Assembly (NCBI GenBank): GCA_004559845.1
Contig: SFWW01000006.1
Span: 1 to 23,730, forward strand
Length of the DNA: 23,730 nucleotides
DNA from: a bacterium
GTDB taxonomy: Bacteria; Bacteroidota; Bacteroidia; Bacteroidales; Muribaculaceae
Reading direction: 5' to 3'
Shown: in pieces, positions 15,522-23,119 of the stretch
Layout of the letters: each line of letters begins with the position of its first letter
Numbering within the stretch: position 1 is the first letter of the stretch
Program-made: the position numbers and the translations under genes
The notes under the pieces: generated by a model
Databases searched by the model: none
The model's input: the letters and a program-made list of their open reading frames with translations, nothing else
Told to the model about the DNA's origin: nothing

Positions 15522-16175
15522 ATGAGCGATAAAAAAAACATCCAAAAAATCCTACTTCCGGAGCCCACGCTTCGTAGGCTTCCTTGGTATTTGGCATATG
15601 TAAAAATACTTGATAGTCAAAATATTGAGTACGTTTCCTCCACACAAATCGCGAAGGAAATCAATGTTGATGCATCCCAAATTGCAAAAGACCTTTCCTT
15701 CCTGAATATCAAGGGAAAAACGCGTATCGGCTATGAAGTGCATTCGCTCGTGAAAGAATTAGTGGATTTCCTCGGCTTCAAGCGCAAACACCGTGCCTTT
15801 ATGATAGGTGTGGGTAGTTTGGGCGCCGCACTGATGCAAGATGTGGGCTTGGCACAATACGGGCTCAACATTGTGGCAGGGTTTGATATTAACGAAAGCA
15901 TTTGCGGCAAAAGCATTTGCGGTGTGCCCATCTATCATATGGATGAATTGAAGCAGCGCCAAGAAGAATACGATGTATCGATTGGCGTGCTGGCTGTGCC
16001 GGTGGAGCATGCTCAAGAGGCTGCCAACCAAGCCATTGGCGGAGGCATGAAGGCCATTTGGAATTTCACGCCCTACAGAATTAAGGCGCCCACACACATC
16101 GTGATACAAAACACTTCAATCTATTCGCATTTGGCATTAATGTATAATCGAATGGATGAAATGAACACAAAATAA
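15522..16175 (+). CDS. rex: Redox-sensing transcriptional repressor Rex
   Basis: Represses fermentation and respiration genes when NAD+ is high and lets go of DNA when it binds NADH. The 217 residues are standard for Rex. The N-terminal winged helix (about 1-80) shows PEPTLRRLPWYLAYVKIL, the family's first signature, and the recognition region STQIAKEINVDASQIAKDLS. The Rossmann domain carries GVGSLGAAL (residues 96-104, the GxGxxG dinucleotide loop), and the dimer-swapped C-terminal helix is at the end (about 196-214, IYSHLALMYNRMDEM). An operator of the Rex type lies in its own promoter, so autoregulation is expected. It is followed at 27 bases by the FAH-like gene and then porU copy 2, in one orientation, which places both under the same control. 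Confidence 0.97.
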   Translation: MSDKKNIQKILLPEPTLRRLPWYLAYVKILDSQNIEYVSSTQIAKEINVDASQIAKDLSFLNIKGKTRIGYEVHSLVKELVDFLGFKRKHRAFMIGVGSLGAALMQDVGLAQYGLNIVAGFDINESICGKSICGVPIYHMDELKQRQEEYDVSIGVLAVPVEHAQEAANQAIGGGMKAIWNFTPYRIKAPTHIVIQNTSIYSHLALMYNRMDEMNTK

Positions 16176-16202
16176 CAACACCCGACAACTGCGGAACGAA
16201 AA

Positions 16203-16760
16203 GTGAAAATCATAGTGGTTACACATAGCGAACAGGGCATCGGCTATCATTTGATTGCCGACTCTTCGGTGCTGACCAACAACAAGCCCTTTTTCGTTCC
16301 GGATTTTGCACCTGCCTTCATTTTGCATGCCGGCATTGCTGTGCGCATCCACCGCTTGGGAAAAACCATTGCCGAGCGATTTGCACCGCGCTACTATCAA
16401 TCGCTGGCAGCATGCGGCATAGTGGAAGCCACCGGTGTGGAGGGCAATCCCTTCGATGCTCGATTCACGGCTTTCGACGGTGCGTTTTTCCTCGGAGAAT
16501 GGCACCAAAAAGAAGTGCTCAATGCGGAGAGCGGCATTGCCGTAGAAGTCATGTCGGCTAACAGCCTTGCCGACACCTCTGCCACCATCTCCTTCGCCGA
16601 CATCAATAGAGAGATTGCCCAAGCAAGCGCTTATTTCACGCTAAAAATGGGCGACATTTTGGTGCTGGGGACCCACACAGCGGGACATCCGCTAAGCATT
16701 GGCGAGCACATCAGCGCCACCATCGGCGGAGAGCAATCCTTAACGATAAGAATCAAATAA
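16203..16760 (+). CDS. Fumarylacetoacetate-hydrolase-fold protein lacking metal ligands
   Basis: Related to the FAH/2-keto-4-pentenoate hydratase family, whose members hydrolyse or decarboxylate acylpyruvates using Mg2+. The GTG start gives 185 residues, somewhat short of the about 205 of usual Bacteroidales members. Family landmarks are clear by eye: NKPFFVPDF (27-35), AVRIHRLGKTIAERFAPRYY (46-65), FDGAFFLGEW (91-100) and YFTLKMGDILVLGT near the C-terminus, ending SLTIRIK. The metal-binding E-x-E that precedes VVRI is replaced by His42-Ala-Gly44, and the GIDFTARDLQ metal-ligand segment is replaced by CGIVEATGVE. So metal-dependent catalysis is probably lost, and a structural or regulatory role is possible. 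It lies 27 bases after rex and 46 bases before porU copy 2. An active FAH gene near porU is typical in Bacteroidales, which suggests decay in place. Confidence 0.7.
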   Translation: MKIIVVTHSEQGIGYHLIADSSVLTNNKPFFVPDFAPAFILHAGIAVRIHRLGKTIAERFAPRYYQSLAACGIVEATGVEGNPFDARFTAFDGAFFLGEWHQKEVLNAESGIAVEVMSANSLADTSATISFADINREIAQASAYFTLKMGDILVLGTHTAGHPLSIGEHISATIGGEQSLTIRIK

Positions 16761-16806
16761 AACCAACGTGATATAATCAGTAAAAAATCCAAAACAATAA
16801 AAAGAT

Positions 16807-19800
16807 ATGATGCGCATCAATCGTTTTACTATCGGACTTGCAATTGCGGCAATATGCTGTGCGATTTCGCCATCGGCTTTCGCATATTCTTCCACGCATT
16901 TTGCCACCAATTCGAAATTAGCCTCCGGAAAATGGGTAAAAATTAAAGTGGAACAAACCGGCATTTTCGAGATTACCAACGAGGAACTCAGCGCAATGGG
17001 CTTTTCCAATCCACAAAATGTGAAAGTATATGGCTTCGGCGGAGAAATGCTTGGCGAGGTGCTCAATGCGTCGGCTCCCGACGACCTTCCAAATGTGCCG
17101 GTGCTCCGCACCGCCAACAAAATTTGCTTCTATGCAAAAGGTCCGGTGAATTTCACCCTCCTGAATCCCACTGCCGACAATCGCTATTACACCAGAAGCA
17201 TCAACCCCTACTCCACTGCGGGCTACTATTTCCTTACCGAAGGCGACGCTGATGACGCCGTGAAAAGTGTGGATGCCAACACTTCGGGTTCCACCCCAAG
17301 AGCATCGAGCTTGGAGGTTTTCTACCACGAAGCCGAAATGGAAAGTAAAGGCTACACCGGAAAGGATTTACTGGGTGAGCAAATCACTGCATCCAACAAA
17401 GAATTTGAATTCGAAACTCCGGGCTTGGTGCCGGGCTCTATCATCACTTGCGCACCCTGTGTGGCAGCACGCATCACACGAGCCACCTCGGGCTACAGCG
17501 GATATGGCTACCTCCTTTCCGCTATAAAAATGGGCGGTGTGGCCGACACACTCACTTTCACCACGTCGTCGTCGTCAATCAAATATAGCGATAGCAACCT
17601 CATTTTCTACAATTCTGCCAACCCGGTAGGAGGTTCAACTCCCTCCAATCCCGAAGAAAAGGGTAAACTGGCTATCGACTTCAAAATTCCGGAAGACTTG
17701 GCGCTGAGCTGGGCACGCATGGACTGGTTTACCGTCACCTATGAGCACTACAACGATATGGCGCTTGCCACCAACGGGCAATTGCGCATGGGATTCAATG
17801 CTTTGAGCGCATCCGATCGCATTGAATTAAAAGGGCTCCCCGATGGTGCAGTGGTGTGGAATATCGACAATCCGGCGCAACCCGTGGAATACAAATATGC
17901 CGACTATCAAACCAACGATGCCACCACAGTGAAGGCGTTCACTCCCGGTGCTGCAAAAAATTGGAGCCAATATGTGGTATTCAACCCGAATGCCACTCTC
18001 CACAAAATCGCTGCATTCGAACCGATTGAAAATCAAAATATTCACAGCCTCACCACCCCCGATATGGTGATTGTTACCAACAAGGCGCTGATGGAGCAAG
18101 CTCAACGCGTGGCAGATATGCACCGCAGCATCGATGGCTTCACCGTGCATGTGGTGGACCAAGAGCAGGTGTTCAACGAATTTTCGAGCGGCACTCCCGA
18201 TGCTATGGCTATTCGATTGATGAACAAAATGTTCTACGACCGCAACCAAACCAAATTCAAATACTTGCTAATGTTTGGCTGTGGCTCGTTCGACAATCGC
18301 GGCATCACCACCAATAAGAAATACCGCATCATCACCTATCAAAGCGATTGCAGCAACGATGAAAACAATTCCTACGTGGCCGACGACTTCTTTGGCGTGC
18401 TCGCCGACAACACCGGCAAAAACATCACCAACGAGGCGCTCAAAATTGGCGTGGGACGCATCCCGTCGGCTGATCCGGATGAAGCAAGAAGCGATGTGGA
18501 TAAGTTGCTCAACTACGTGAACAACCCCGACTGGAGCGTGTGGCGAAACAATGCGCTTGTCACCAGCGATGAGGGCGACAACAATAAGCACCTGTTTCAA
18601 GCCATCGGCATTGAAGATATGCTCAACACCGAGTTTAAATCCGGTATGGTGGTGGATAAGGCGTGCGTTGATTTGTTCCCCAATGCTACTGCCACCAGCG
18701 AAAGCGGCGTGGCTGAAGCCAATCGCACGGCTATTGAAGCACGCAAGCACATCATTGAATCGCTGAAAAAAGGACAAAATTTCTACACTTATGTGGGACA
18801 CGCCGGTGCCATTTCCTACACCAAATTGCGCCACATGTGGACCATGACAGAAGCGCAAACCACCGAATACGAGCATTTGCCTATCTTCACCACCGCTTGC
18901 TGCGATGTGGCTCGCTACGATAGCCACGAACGCGGAATTGCCGAGGTGCAATTCCATAAAAAGAATGGTGGAGCTATCGCCATTTTCACCACCAGCCGCT
19001 CGGTGTTTGCCGACAACAACGACAAACTGAACCGGGCGTGGGTGACAGCCATGTACAGCTATCTCAACAAAAAAACACAACCCCGCCTGGGCGACATCTA
19101 CCTGTCGACTAAGCAGGTGTTTGGCACTTCGTCGGTTCCCGATAAAGTGAAATGGCTATTGCTTGGCGACCCGGCTATGACGGTGCATTTGCCTAAACCG
19201 CTGTTCAATATCACCGAAATCAACAACACACCCATCACCGAAACCACAACCATCACGGTGCGACCTTTGCACAAACTCACCGTGAAGGCGGAAGTGAAAA
19301 CGCTGGAAGGCGCACTCGATGAATCGTTCAACGGCGATGCCGTGCTCACACTCTACGACCAAGCGCGCCACTACAAAGATATTACCAGCACGTTCAACAA
19401 CAAGGCCGTGACCCGCTCCGTTTACTATCCGCGCAACCAAATTGCACAAGTGAAAGGACGCGTGGTGGCTGGAAAATTTGAAGGCTCGGTAATCGTGCCG
19501 CGATTCGTAGAAGCATTGTGGACCAAGGGATTAGTGAGTGTGTATGCCCACAAAGACAACAGCACAAATATGGTGAATGGTGTGAACCAAAATGTGTCGA
19601 TATCGCCATACAACCCTGCCAATGGCGCTACCATCATCGACACCAATGCACCGGTGATAGACCACATGTATTTCAATGAGCCCAACTCTTTTGCGGAAGG
19701 TGGTTACATCCCTAACAATTCTACACTCTACATCAAGGCTTCCGACGATGTGGCGCTGAGCAATATGTCGGTGGGTATCGGCAATGCCATGACGCTCAAA

Positions 19801-20292
19801 CTCGACAACGGCAAAGAAACCTTCGCGGAAATTTCCGGTTTTGCTTCGCTCAACAACGAAGGCAAAGAAATGGAAATTGCTTTCCCGATGAAGAACCTCA
19901 CGCTCGGACAGCACACGCTCACTTTCACCGTGCACGATGTGGCAGGCAATGAAACGAGCCACACCATCAAGTTCTTCGTGGGCTCTAACAATGCCGTGGC
20001 GCTCTCCACAGCCGAAATCCCGGCTATCGACAAAGCCACTTTCTTACTCGACGCTTCCACGCAAAACACGCCCACAGTGCACCTGAAAGTAACCGACGCA
20101 GTCGGCAATTTGGTGTGGGCTAAGAAAACCGACAATTTCCCCTACACTTGGGATTTGAAAGACAAAAACGGCAACAAACTCGCTCCGGGACTGTACCGCT
20201 ATTTCGGCACCTATGAAACTTCAACCGAATATGGTGGCACACCTATCGAAAAACTCATCGTTATCGATCCCTACAACCAAGCACAAGAATAA
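16807..20292 (+). CDS. porU: PorU-like type IX secretion sortase (peptidase C25), copy 2
   Basis: Second full-length PorU-like cysteine protease, 1161 residues, in the rex operon. The signal peptide covers about 1-26 (ends SAFA). The N-terminal domain matches copy 1 (SKLASGKWVKIKVEQTGIFE). The C25 domain spans about 418-795, with GRIP at 550, catalytic His665 in YVGHAGAIS and Cys699 in FTTACCDVARYD; the spacing of 34 equals copy 1, and Cys698 is an extra neighbour. It ends near LLLGDPAMTVHL and is followed by beta-sandwich domains and a FlgD-like end (GLYRYFGTYETS). Overall divergence from copy 1 is high, yet a 36-base stretch is identical. Copy 2 is likely the ancestral porU, as rex-FAH-porU resembles the order in related genomes; this is from memory. 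A strong hairpin terminator follows. Which copy is the essential sortase cannot be told from sequence. Confidence 0.9.
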   Translation: MMRINRFTIGLAIAAICCAISPSAFAYSSTHFATNSKLASGKWVKIKVEQTGIFEITNEELSAMGFSNPQNVKVYGFGGEMLGEVLNASAPDDLPNVPVLRTANKICFYAKGPVNFTLLNPTADNRYYTRSINPYSTAGYYFLTEGDADDAVKSVDANTSGSTPRASSLEVFYHEAEMESKGYTGKDLLGEQITASNKEFEFETPGLVPGSIITCAPCVAARITRATSGYSGYGYLLSAIKMGGVADTLTFTTSSSSIKYSDSNLIFYNSANPVGGSTPSNPEEKGKLAIDFKIPEDLALSWARMDWFTVTYEHYNDMALATNGQLRMGFNALSASDRIELKGLPDGAVVWNIDNPAQPVEYKYADYQTNDATTVKAFTPGAAKNWSQYVVFNPNATLHKIAAFEPIENQNIHSLTTPDMVIVTNKALMEQAQRVADMHRSIDGFTVHVVDQEQVFNEFSSGTPDAMAIRLMNKMFYDRNQTKFKYLLMFGCGSFDNRGITTNKKYRIITYQSDCSNDENNSYVADDFFGVLADNTGKNITNEALKIGVGRIPSADPDEARSDVDKLLNYVNNPDWSVWRNNALVTSDEGDNNKHLFQAIGIEDMLNTEFKSGMVVDKACVDLFPNATATSESGVAEANRTAIEARKHIIESLKKGQNFYTYVGHAGAISYTKLRHMWTMTEAQTTEYEHLPIFTTACCDVARYDSHERGIAEVQFHKKNGGAIAIFTTSRSVFADNNDKLNRAWVTAMYSYLNKKTQPRLGDIYLSTKQVFGTSSVPDKVKWLLLGDPAMTVHLPKPLFNITEINNTPITETTTITVRPLHKLTVKAEVKTLEGALDESFNGDAVLTLYDQARHYKDITSTFNNKAVTRSVYYPRNQIAQVKGRVVAGKFEGSVIVPRFVEALWTKGLVSVYAHKDNSTNMVNGVNQNVSISPYNPANGATIIDTNAPVIDHMYFNEPNSFAEGGYIPNNSTLYIKASDDVALSNMSVGIGNAMTLKLDNGKETFAEISGFASLNNEGKEMEIAFPMKNLTLGQHTLTFTVHDVAGNETSHTIKFFVGSNNAVALSTAEIPAIDKATFLLDASTQNTPTVHLKVTDAVGNLVWAKKTDNFPYTWDLKDKNGNKLAPGLYRYFGTYETSTEYGGTPIEKLIVIDPYNQAQE

Positions 20293-20321
20293 ACCGCATC
20301 AGCACTCATCGCTGACCACAC

Positions 20322-20371
20322 ATAACAATCCCCCGGAGGCTCCTCAAAAAGCCCCCGGGGGATTGTTATTT
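20322..20371 (+). terminator. Terminator after the second porU
   Basis: ATAACAATCCCCCGG (20322-20336) pairs perfectly with CCGGGGGATTGTTAT (20355-20369), 15 base pairs with an 18-base loop. The T-rich tail is short, but the stem is very stable. Confidence 0.85.
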
Positions 20372-20401
20372 AATACCCGAACGCTATCCTCTGAAATATA
20401 G

Positions 20402-20429
20402 TTGTTCGCCGGCGACTCCGGGCGAACAA
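20402..20429. other. Inverted repeat upstream of the rplU promoter
   Basis: TTGTTCGCC (20402-20410) pairs with GGCGAACAA (20421-20429), 9 base pairs, 10-base loop. It has no T-run and lies upstream of the rplU promoter, so it may be a protein-binding palindrome or a second read-through stop. Confidence 0.5.
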
Positions 20430-20487
20430 AGCAAACGAAAACTTGTTAACCCGAAAAAAATCTGCAAAATTTTCTCGCAAAAAATAT

Positions 20488-20518
20488 TTTGTTATTCAAT
20501 TGAAAAATAGTAACTTTG
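20488..20518 (+). promoter_or_regulatory. Promoter of rplU-rpmA
   Basis: TTTG (20488-20491) and TAACTTTG (20511-20518) with a 19-base spacer are an exact match to the Bacteroidetes consensus. Transcription starts near 20525, leaving an 80-base leader with a weak stem (GCCTCGC/GCGAAGC, one mismatch) that could serve feedback control of the ribosomal proteins. Confidence 0.88.
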
Positions 20519-20604
20519 CAAGCGATTTCCAAAAGGCTCTGTTAAGTGCCTCGCCCCATTATGCGAAGCCGCCGTATGGTATAACTTGATTTACAATTAT
20601 TTAA

Positions 20605-20922
20605 ATGTACGCAATTGTAGAAATTCAGGGACAGCAATTCAAAGCCGAAGCCGGCAAGTACTTGTTTGTTCATCACATCGCCGATGCAAAGAAAGGCGAC
20701 GCTGTAGAATTCAGCAAAGTGCTGCTGGTTGACGCCGATGGCGCTGTGAAGGTAGGTGCACCCACCGTAGAAGGTGCAAAAGTAGTTTGCGAGGTAGCAG
20801 AAGAACTCGTAAAAGGTGAACACGTGATTGTTTTCAAGAAAAAACGTCGCAAAGGCTATCGCCGTCTCAACGGTCATCGCCAACAATTCACCAAAGTAGT
20901 GATTAAAGAAGTTATTGCTTAA
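20605..20922 (+). CDS. rplU: Ribosomal protein bL21
   Basis: Large-subunit ribosomal protein that binds 23S rRNA. The 105 residues are the family's normal length. The start MYAIVEIQGQQFKAEAGKYL, the middle GAPTVEGAKVVCEV, and the signature KKRRKGYRRLNGHRQQFTKV near residue 78 are all present. The protein is followed 22 bases later by rpmA, the usual rplU-rpmA pair. An 80-base leader follows an ideal promoter, so the pair is strongly expressed. Codon use, with more T- and A-ending codons such as GTA, CGT and GGT than in the neighbouring porU genes, fits a highly expressed gene. Confidence 0.98.
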   Translation: MYAIVEIQGQQFKAEAGKYLFVHHIADAKKGDAVEFSKVLLVDADGAVKVGAPTVEGAKVVCEVAEELVKGEHVIVFKKKRRKGYRRLNGHRQQFTKVVIKEVIA

Positions 20923-20944
20923 CCCCTAAAAATTTTATTACATT

Positions 20945-21211
20945 ATGGCACATAAAAAAGGTGTAGGTAGTTCTAAGAACGGTCGCGAGTCACATAGCAA
21001 ACGACTCGGTGTGAAAATTTTTGGTGGTCAATTCGCTAAAGCAGGTTGCATTATCCGCCGTCAACGCGGCACTGTTAACCGCCCGGGCGTTAACGTTGGT
21101 ATGGGTAAAGATCATACGCTTTACGCTTTGTGCGATGGCATCGTTGAATTCAAACAACGTGCCGGTCACACTTACATCAACGTGGTAGCTAAAGAAAGCG
21201 AAAACAACTAA
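20945..21211 (+). CDS. rpmA: Ribosomal protein bL27
   Basis: Ribosomal protein near the peptidyl-transferase centre of the large subunit. Its N-terminal tail reaches the tRNA acceptor ends. The 88 residues begin MAHKKGVGSSKNGRESHSKR, the family's N-terminal signature, then LGVKIFGGQFAKAGCIIRRQ and RGTVNRPGVNVGMGKDHTLY, all strongly conserved. There is no Firmicutes-type N-terminal extension needing cleavage. It is the second gene of the rplU-rpmA operon, and a strong terminator follows 46 bases after the stop. Confidence 0.98.
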   Translation: MAHKKGVGSSKNGRESHSKRLGVKIFGGQFAKAGCIIRRQRGTVNRPGVNVGMGKDHTLYALCDGIVEFKQRAGHTYINVVAKESENN

Positions 21212-21257
21212 AGCAACTACAACAGCGCAACCTTGCGCTTACTCTCTAAAATCGCAC

Positions 21258-21298
21258 AAGCAGTTTCCCTTCTCATCGGGAAACTGCTTTACTTTTTC
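21258..21298 (+). terminator. Intrinsic terminator of rplU-rpmA
   Basis: AAGCAGTTTCCC (21258-21269) pairs perfectly with GGGAAACTGCTT (21278-21289), 12 base pairs and an 8-base loop, followed by TACTTTTT. Apart from this and the promoter at 21482-21515, the 354-base gap to the next likely start holds nothing convincing. Confidence 0.93.
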
Positions 21299-21481
21299 CC
21301 CTCGCCAAATTCCACACCCGCCACCAAGCGATGGCAAAGCCGAGCGCAGCTTGGAGATAGCAAAGGCGGAGAGGGGTCGGTTGTGGCAAATTTCCAACGT
21401 CCCTTCACCAAGCACATAATTGTTTCATTCGTGAAATTCGCGAACAAAATTAAAATTTATCAGCCACATCATGCGCCAATT

Positions 21482-21515
21482 TTTGCAGAAATATCAAAAA
21501 AAATTACTATTTTTG
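21482..21515 (+). promoter_or_regulatory. Promoter of the LRR-dockerin gene
   Basis: TTTG (21482-21485) and TATTTTTG (21508-21515), 22-base spacer, as at the rex promoter. The predicted start of transcription near 21522 leaves only 10 bases before the first ATG (21533) but 44 before the ATG at 21566, which favours the later start. Confidence 0.65.
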
Positions 21516-21565
21516 TAGGTTAGATATTAATAATGTGTTTTTCTACGAAATTATTTCAACATACA

Positions 21566-23089
21566 ATGACTTTTTTACAAAAAATAAGCTGTTTTGTATG
21601 CACTTTTGCCACCACCATTTCGGTATTCGCCACGAGTGTGGAATCGCGCCCGGGGGAATTGGCATCGCTGCTATCCGACCACAGCATCACTTCGCTGAAA
21701 GTGACCGGAGAAATGGATGCACGCGATTTTAAATTCATTGCCGACAATCTCTCATTGCTCTCCGAATTAGACCTTTCCGAGGTAAGCATCTGCGCATATA
21801 CCAATGTGGAAACTCCGGTTTTCGGAACGGATGTCTACTATTCGGAAGCCACCATTCCCGGCACGGCTTTCTTTGGTATGCCACTCACAAAAGTAACGCT
21901 GCCAAATCATCTGCAAACCGTTGGTTATGCGGCTTTTGCGGGATGCACCGCCCTGTCGGAAATCACATTCCCGGCGGCGCTGGATAGCATCGGTGCTTTT
22001 GCATTCAATGGCACAGCCCTCACTTCCGTCACGATTCCCGCCTCGATAACCGTGGTGGAAGAAGGTGCATTTGCGCATTGTGGCAAACTCACATCAGCCG
22101 GCATCAGCAGTGCCACTATTGGCAAAGAAGCCTTCCTTGCCGACACTGCACTCACCACCCTCTCGCTGGGAGCAGAAGTGAAAACGATTGGCGACGGCGC
22201 ATTTAATTCGTGCACCGCCCTCACAAGCATCAATTTCACGGGCCACAGCATCACATCGGTGGGAGAAGCCGCTTTTGCCAACACCGCTCTCGCCGTGCTC
22301 GATTTGAGCGCACAATCGTCGCTCTCCACCATCAGCGATTGGGTGTGCGCCAACGCACCGCTATCCGAAGCAAAACTGCCGGAAAGCGTCACCACTCTGG
22401 GCAATGGCGCATTTTTCTACGCCACCGAACTCCAATCGGCTGAATTGCCTCGCCACATCACCTCCATTCCTGCCTACACCTTTACCGGTGCCGAAGCATT
22501 GCTCACCGACACCATCATCCCTGCCGAAGTGAAAGAAGTGGGCGAATATGCCTTCTACAATGCTGCTTCTTTATCACGGTTTATGATTCCGCAAAGCGTG
22601 CAGCACATCGCCACAAAAGCCATGGCAGGCACCATCGGATTGCAGATGATGGAGGTGAACACACCCATCGTGCCTACTTTGGGCGACAGCGTGTGGGCAG
22701 GTGTGAACCAACCGGAAGTGAAGGTGGATGTAACCCACACAGCGCTCGTGCCCAACTTCATCCAAGCAGAACAATGGAACAAATTCCACATCCTCCAAAA
22801 CTACCTCCTCGGCGACGTGAATAGCGATGGCGTGCTCGACATTACCGATGTGTCGATGCTTGTAAGTTATGTGCTGGGCGAAAATCCTTCGAATTTCAAC
22901 GATTTGGTTGCCGACATCAACCGCGACAATCTATATGACGTGAGCGACGTGAGCCTTTTGAACGAAATGATGCTCAGCGGCAACAGCATCATTATCCAAC
23001 TCTCCCCTGCCGGCGTTTCCGTGATTGGCAGCATCTCCTCCCCTACCGAGCAAACTGATTTGCGACAAAGTCAGCAAATTTTAAAATAA
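21566..23089 (+). CDS. BspA-like leucine-rich-repeat protein with C-terminal dockerin
   Basis: Exported surface or secreted protein. From the ATG at 21566 it has 507 residues and a good signal peptide (MTFLQKISCFVCTFATTISV, cleaved near FA-TS); the ATG at 21533 would add 11 residues ahead of it. After an N-terminal domain with MDARDFKFIADNLSLLSELD, about ten BspA/LRR_5-type repeats of 22-23 residues fill roughly 100-390, for example GYAAFAGCTALSEITFPAAL. Residues 416-472 are a type I dockerin with two Ca2+ loops, DVNSDGVLDITD and DINRDNLYDVSD. Dockerins bind cohesins, so this protein probably docks to a partner not in this window. A 35-residue polar tail follows. No type IX C-terminal signal is apparent. 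A paralogue begins 30 bases downstream. LRR_5 proteins of gut Bacteroidales often bind host or polymer surfaces, but the ligand here is unknown. Confidence 0.85.
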   Translation: MTFLQKISCFVCTFATTISVFATSVESRPGELASLLSDHSITSLKVTGEMDARDFKFIADNLSLLSELDLSEVSICAYTNVETPVFGTDVYYSEATIPGTAFFGMPLTKVTLPNHLQTVGYAAFAGCTALSEITFPAALDSIGAFAFNGTALTSVTIPASITVVEEGAFAHCGKLTSAGISSATIGKEAFLADTALTTLSLGAEVKTIGDGAFNSCTALTSINFTGHSITSVGEAAFANTALAVLDLSAQSSLSTISDWVCANAPLSEAKLPESVTTLGNGAFFYATELQSAELPRHITSIPAYTFTGAEALLTDTIIPAEVKEVGEYAFYNAASLSRFMIPQSVQHIATKAMAGTIGLQMMEVNTPIVPTLGDSVWAGVNQPEVKVDVTHTALVPNFIQAEQWNKFHILQNYLLGDVNSDGVLDITDVSMLVSYVLGENPSNFNDLVADINRDNLYDVSDVSLLNEMMLSGNSIIIQLSPAGVSVIGSISSPTEQTDLRQSQQILK

Positions 23090-23119
23090 TATCCGTTTCA
23101 CCTTCATTATCAACACGAT

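Noticed and set aside
21233..21523. 96-residue frame between rpmA and the LRR gene
   Set aside because: It runs through the rpmA terminator and the LRR promoter, so it is chance translation of intergenic DNA.
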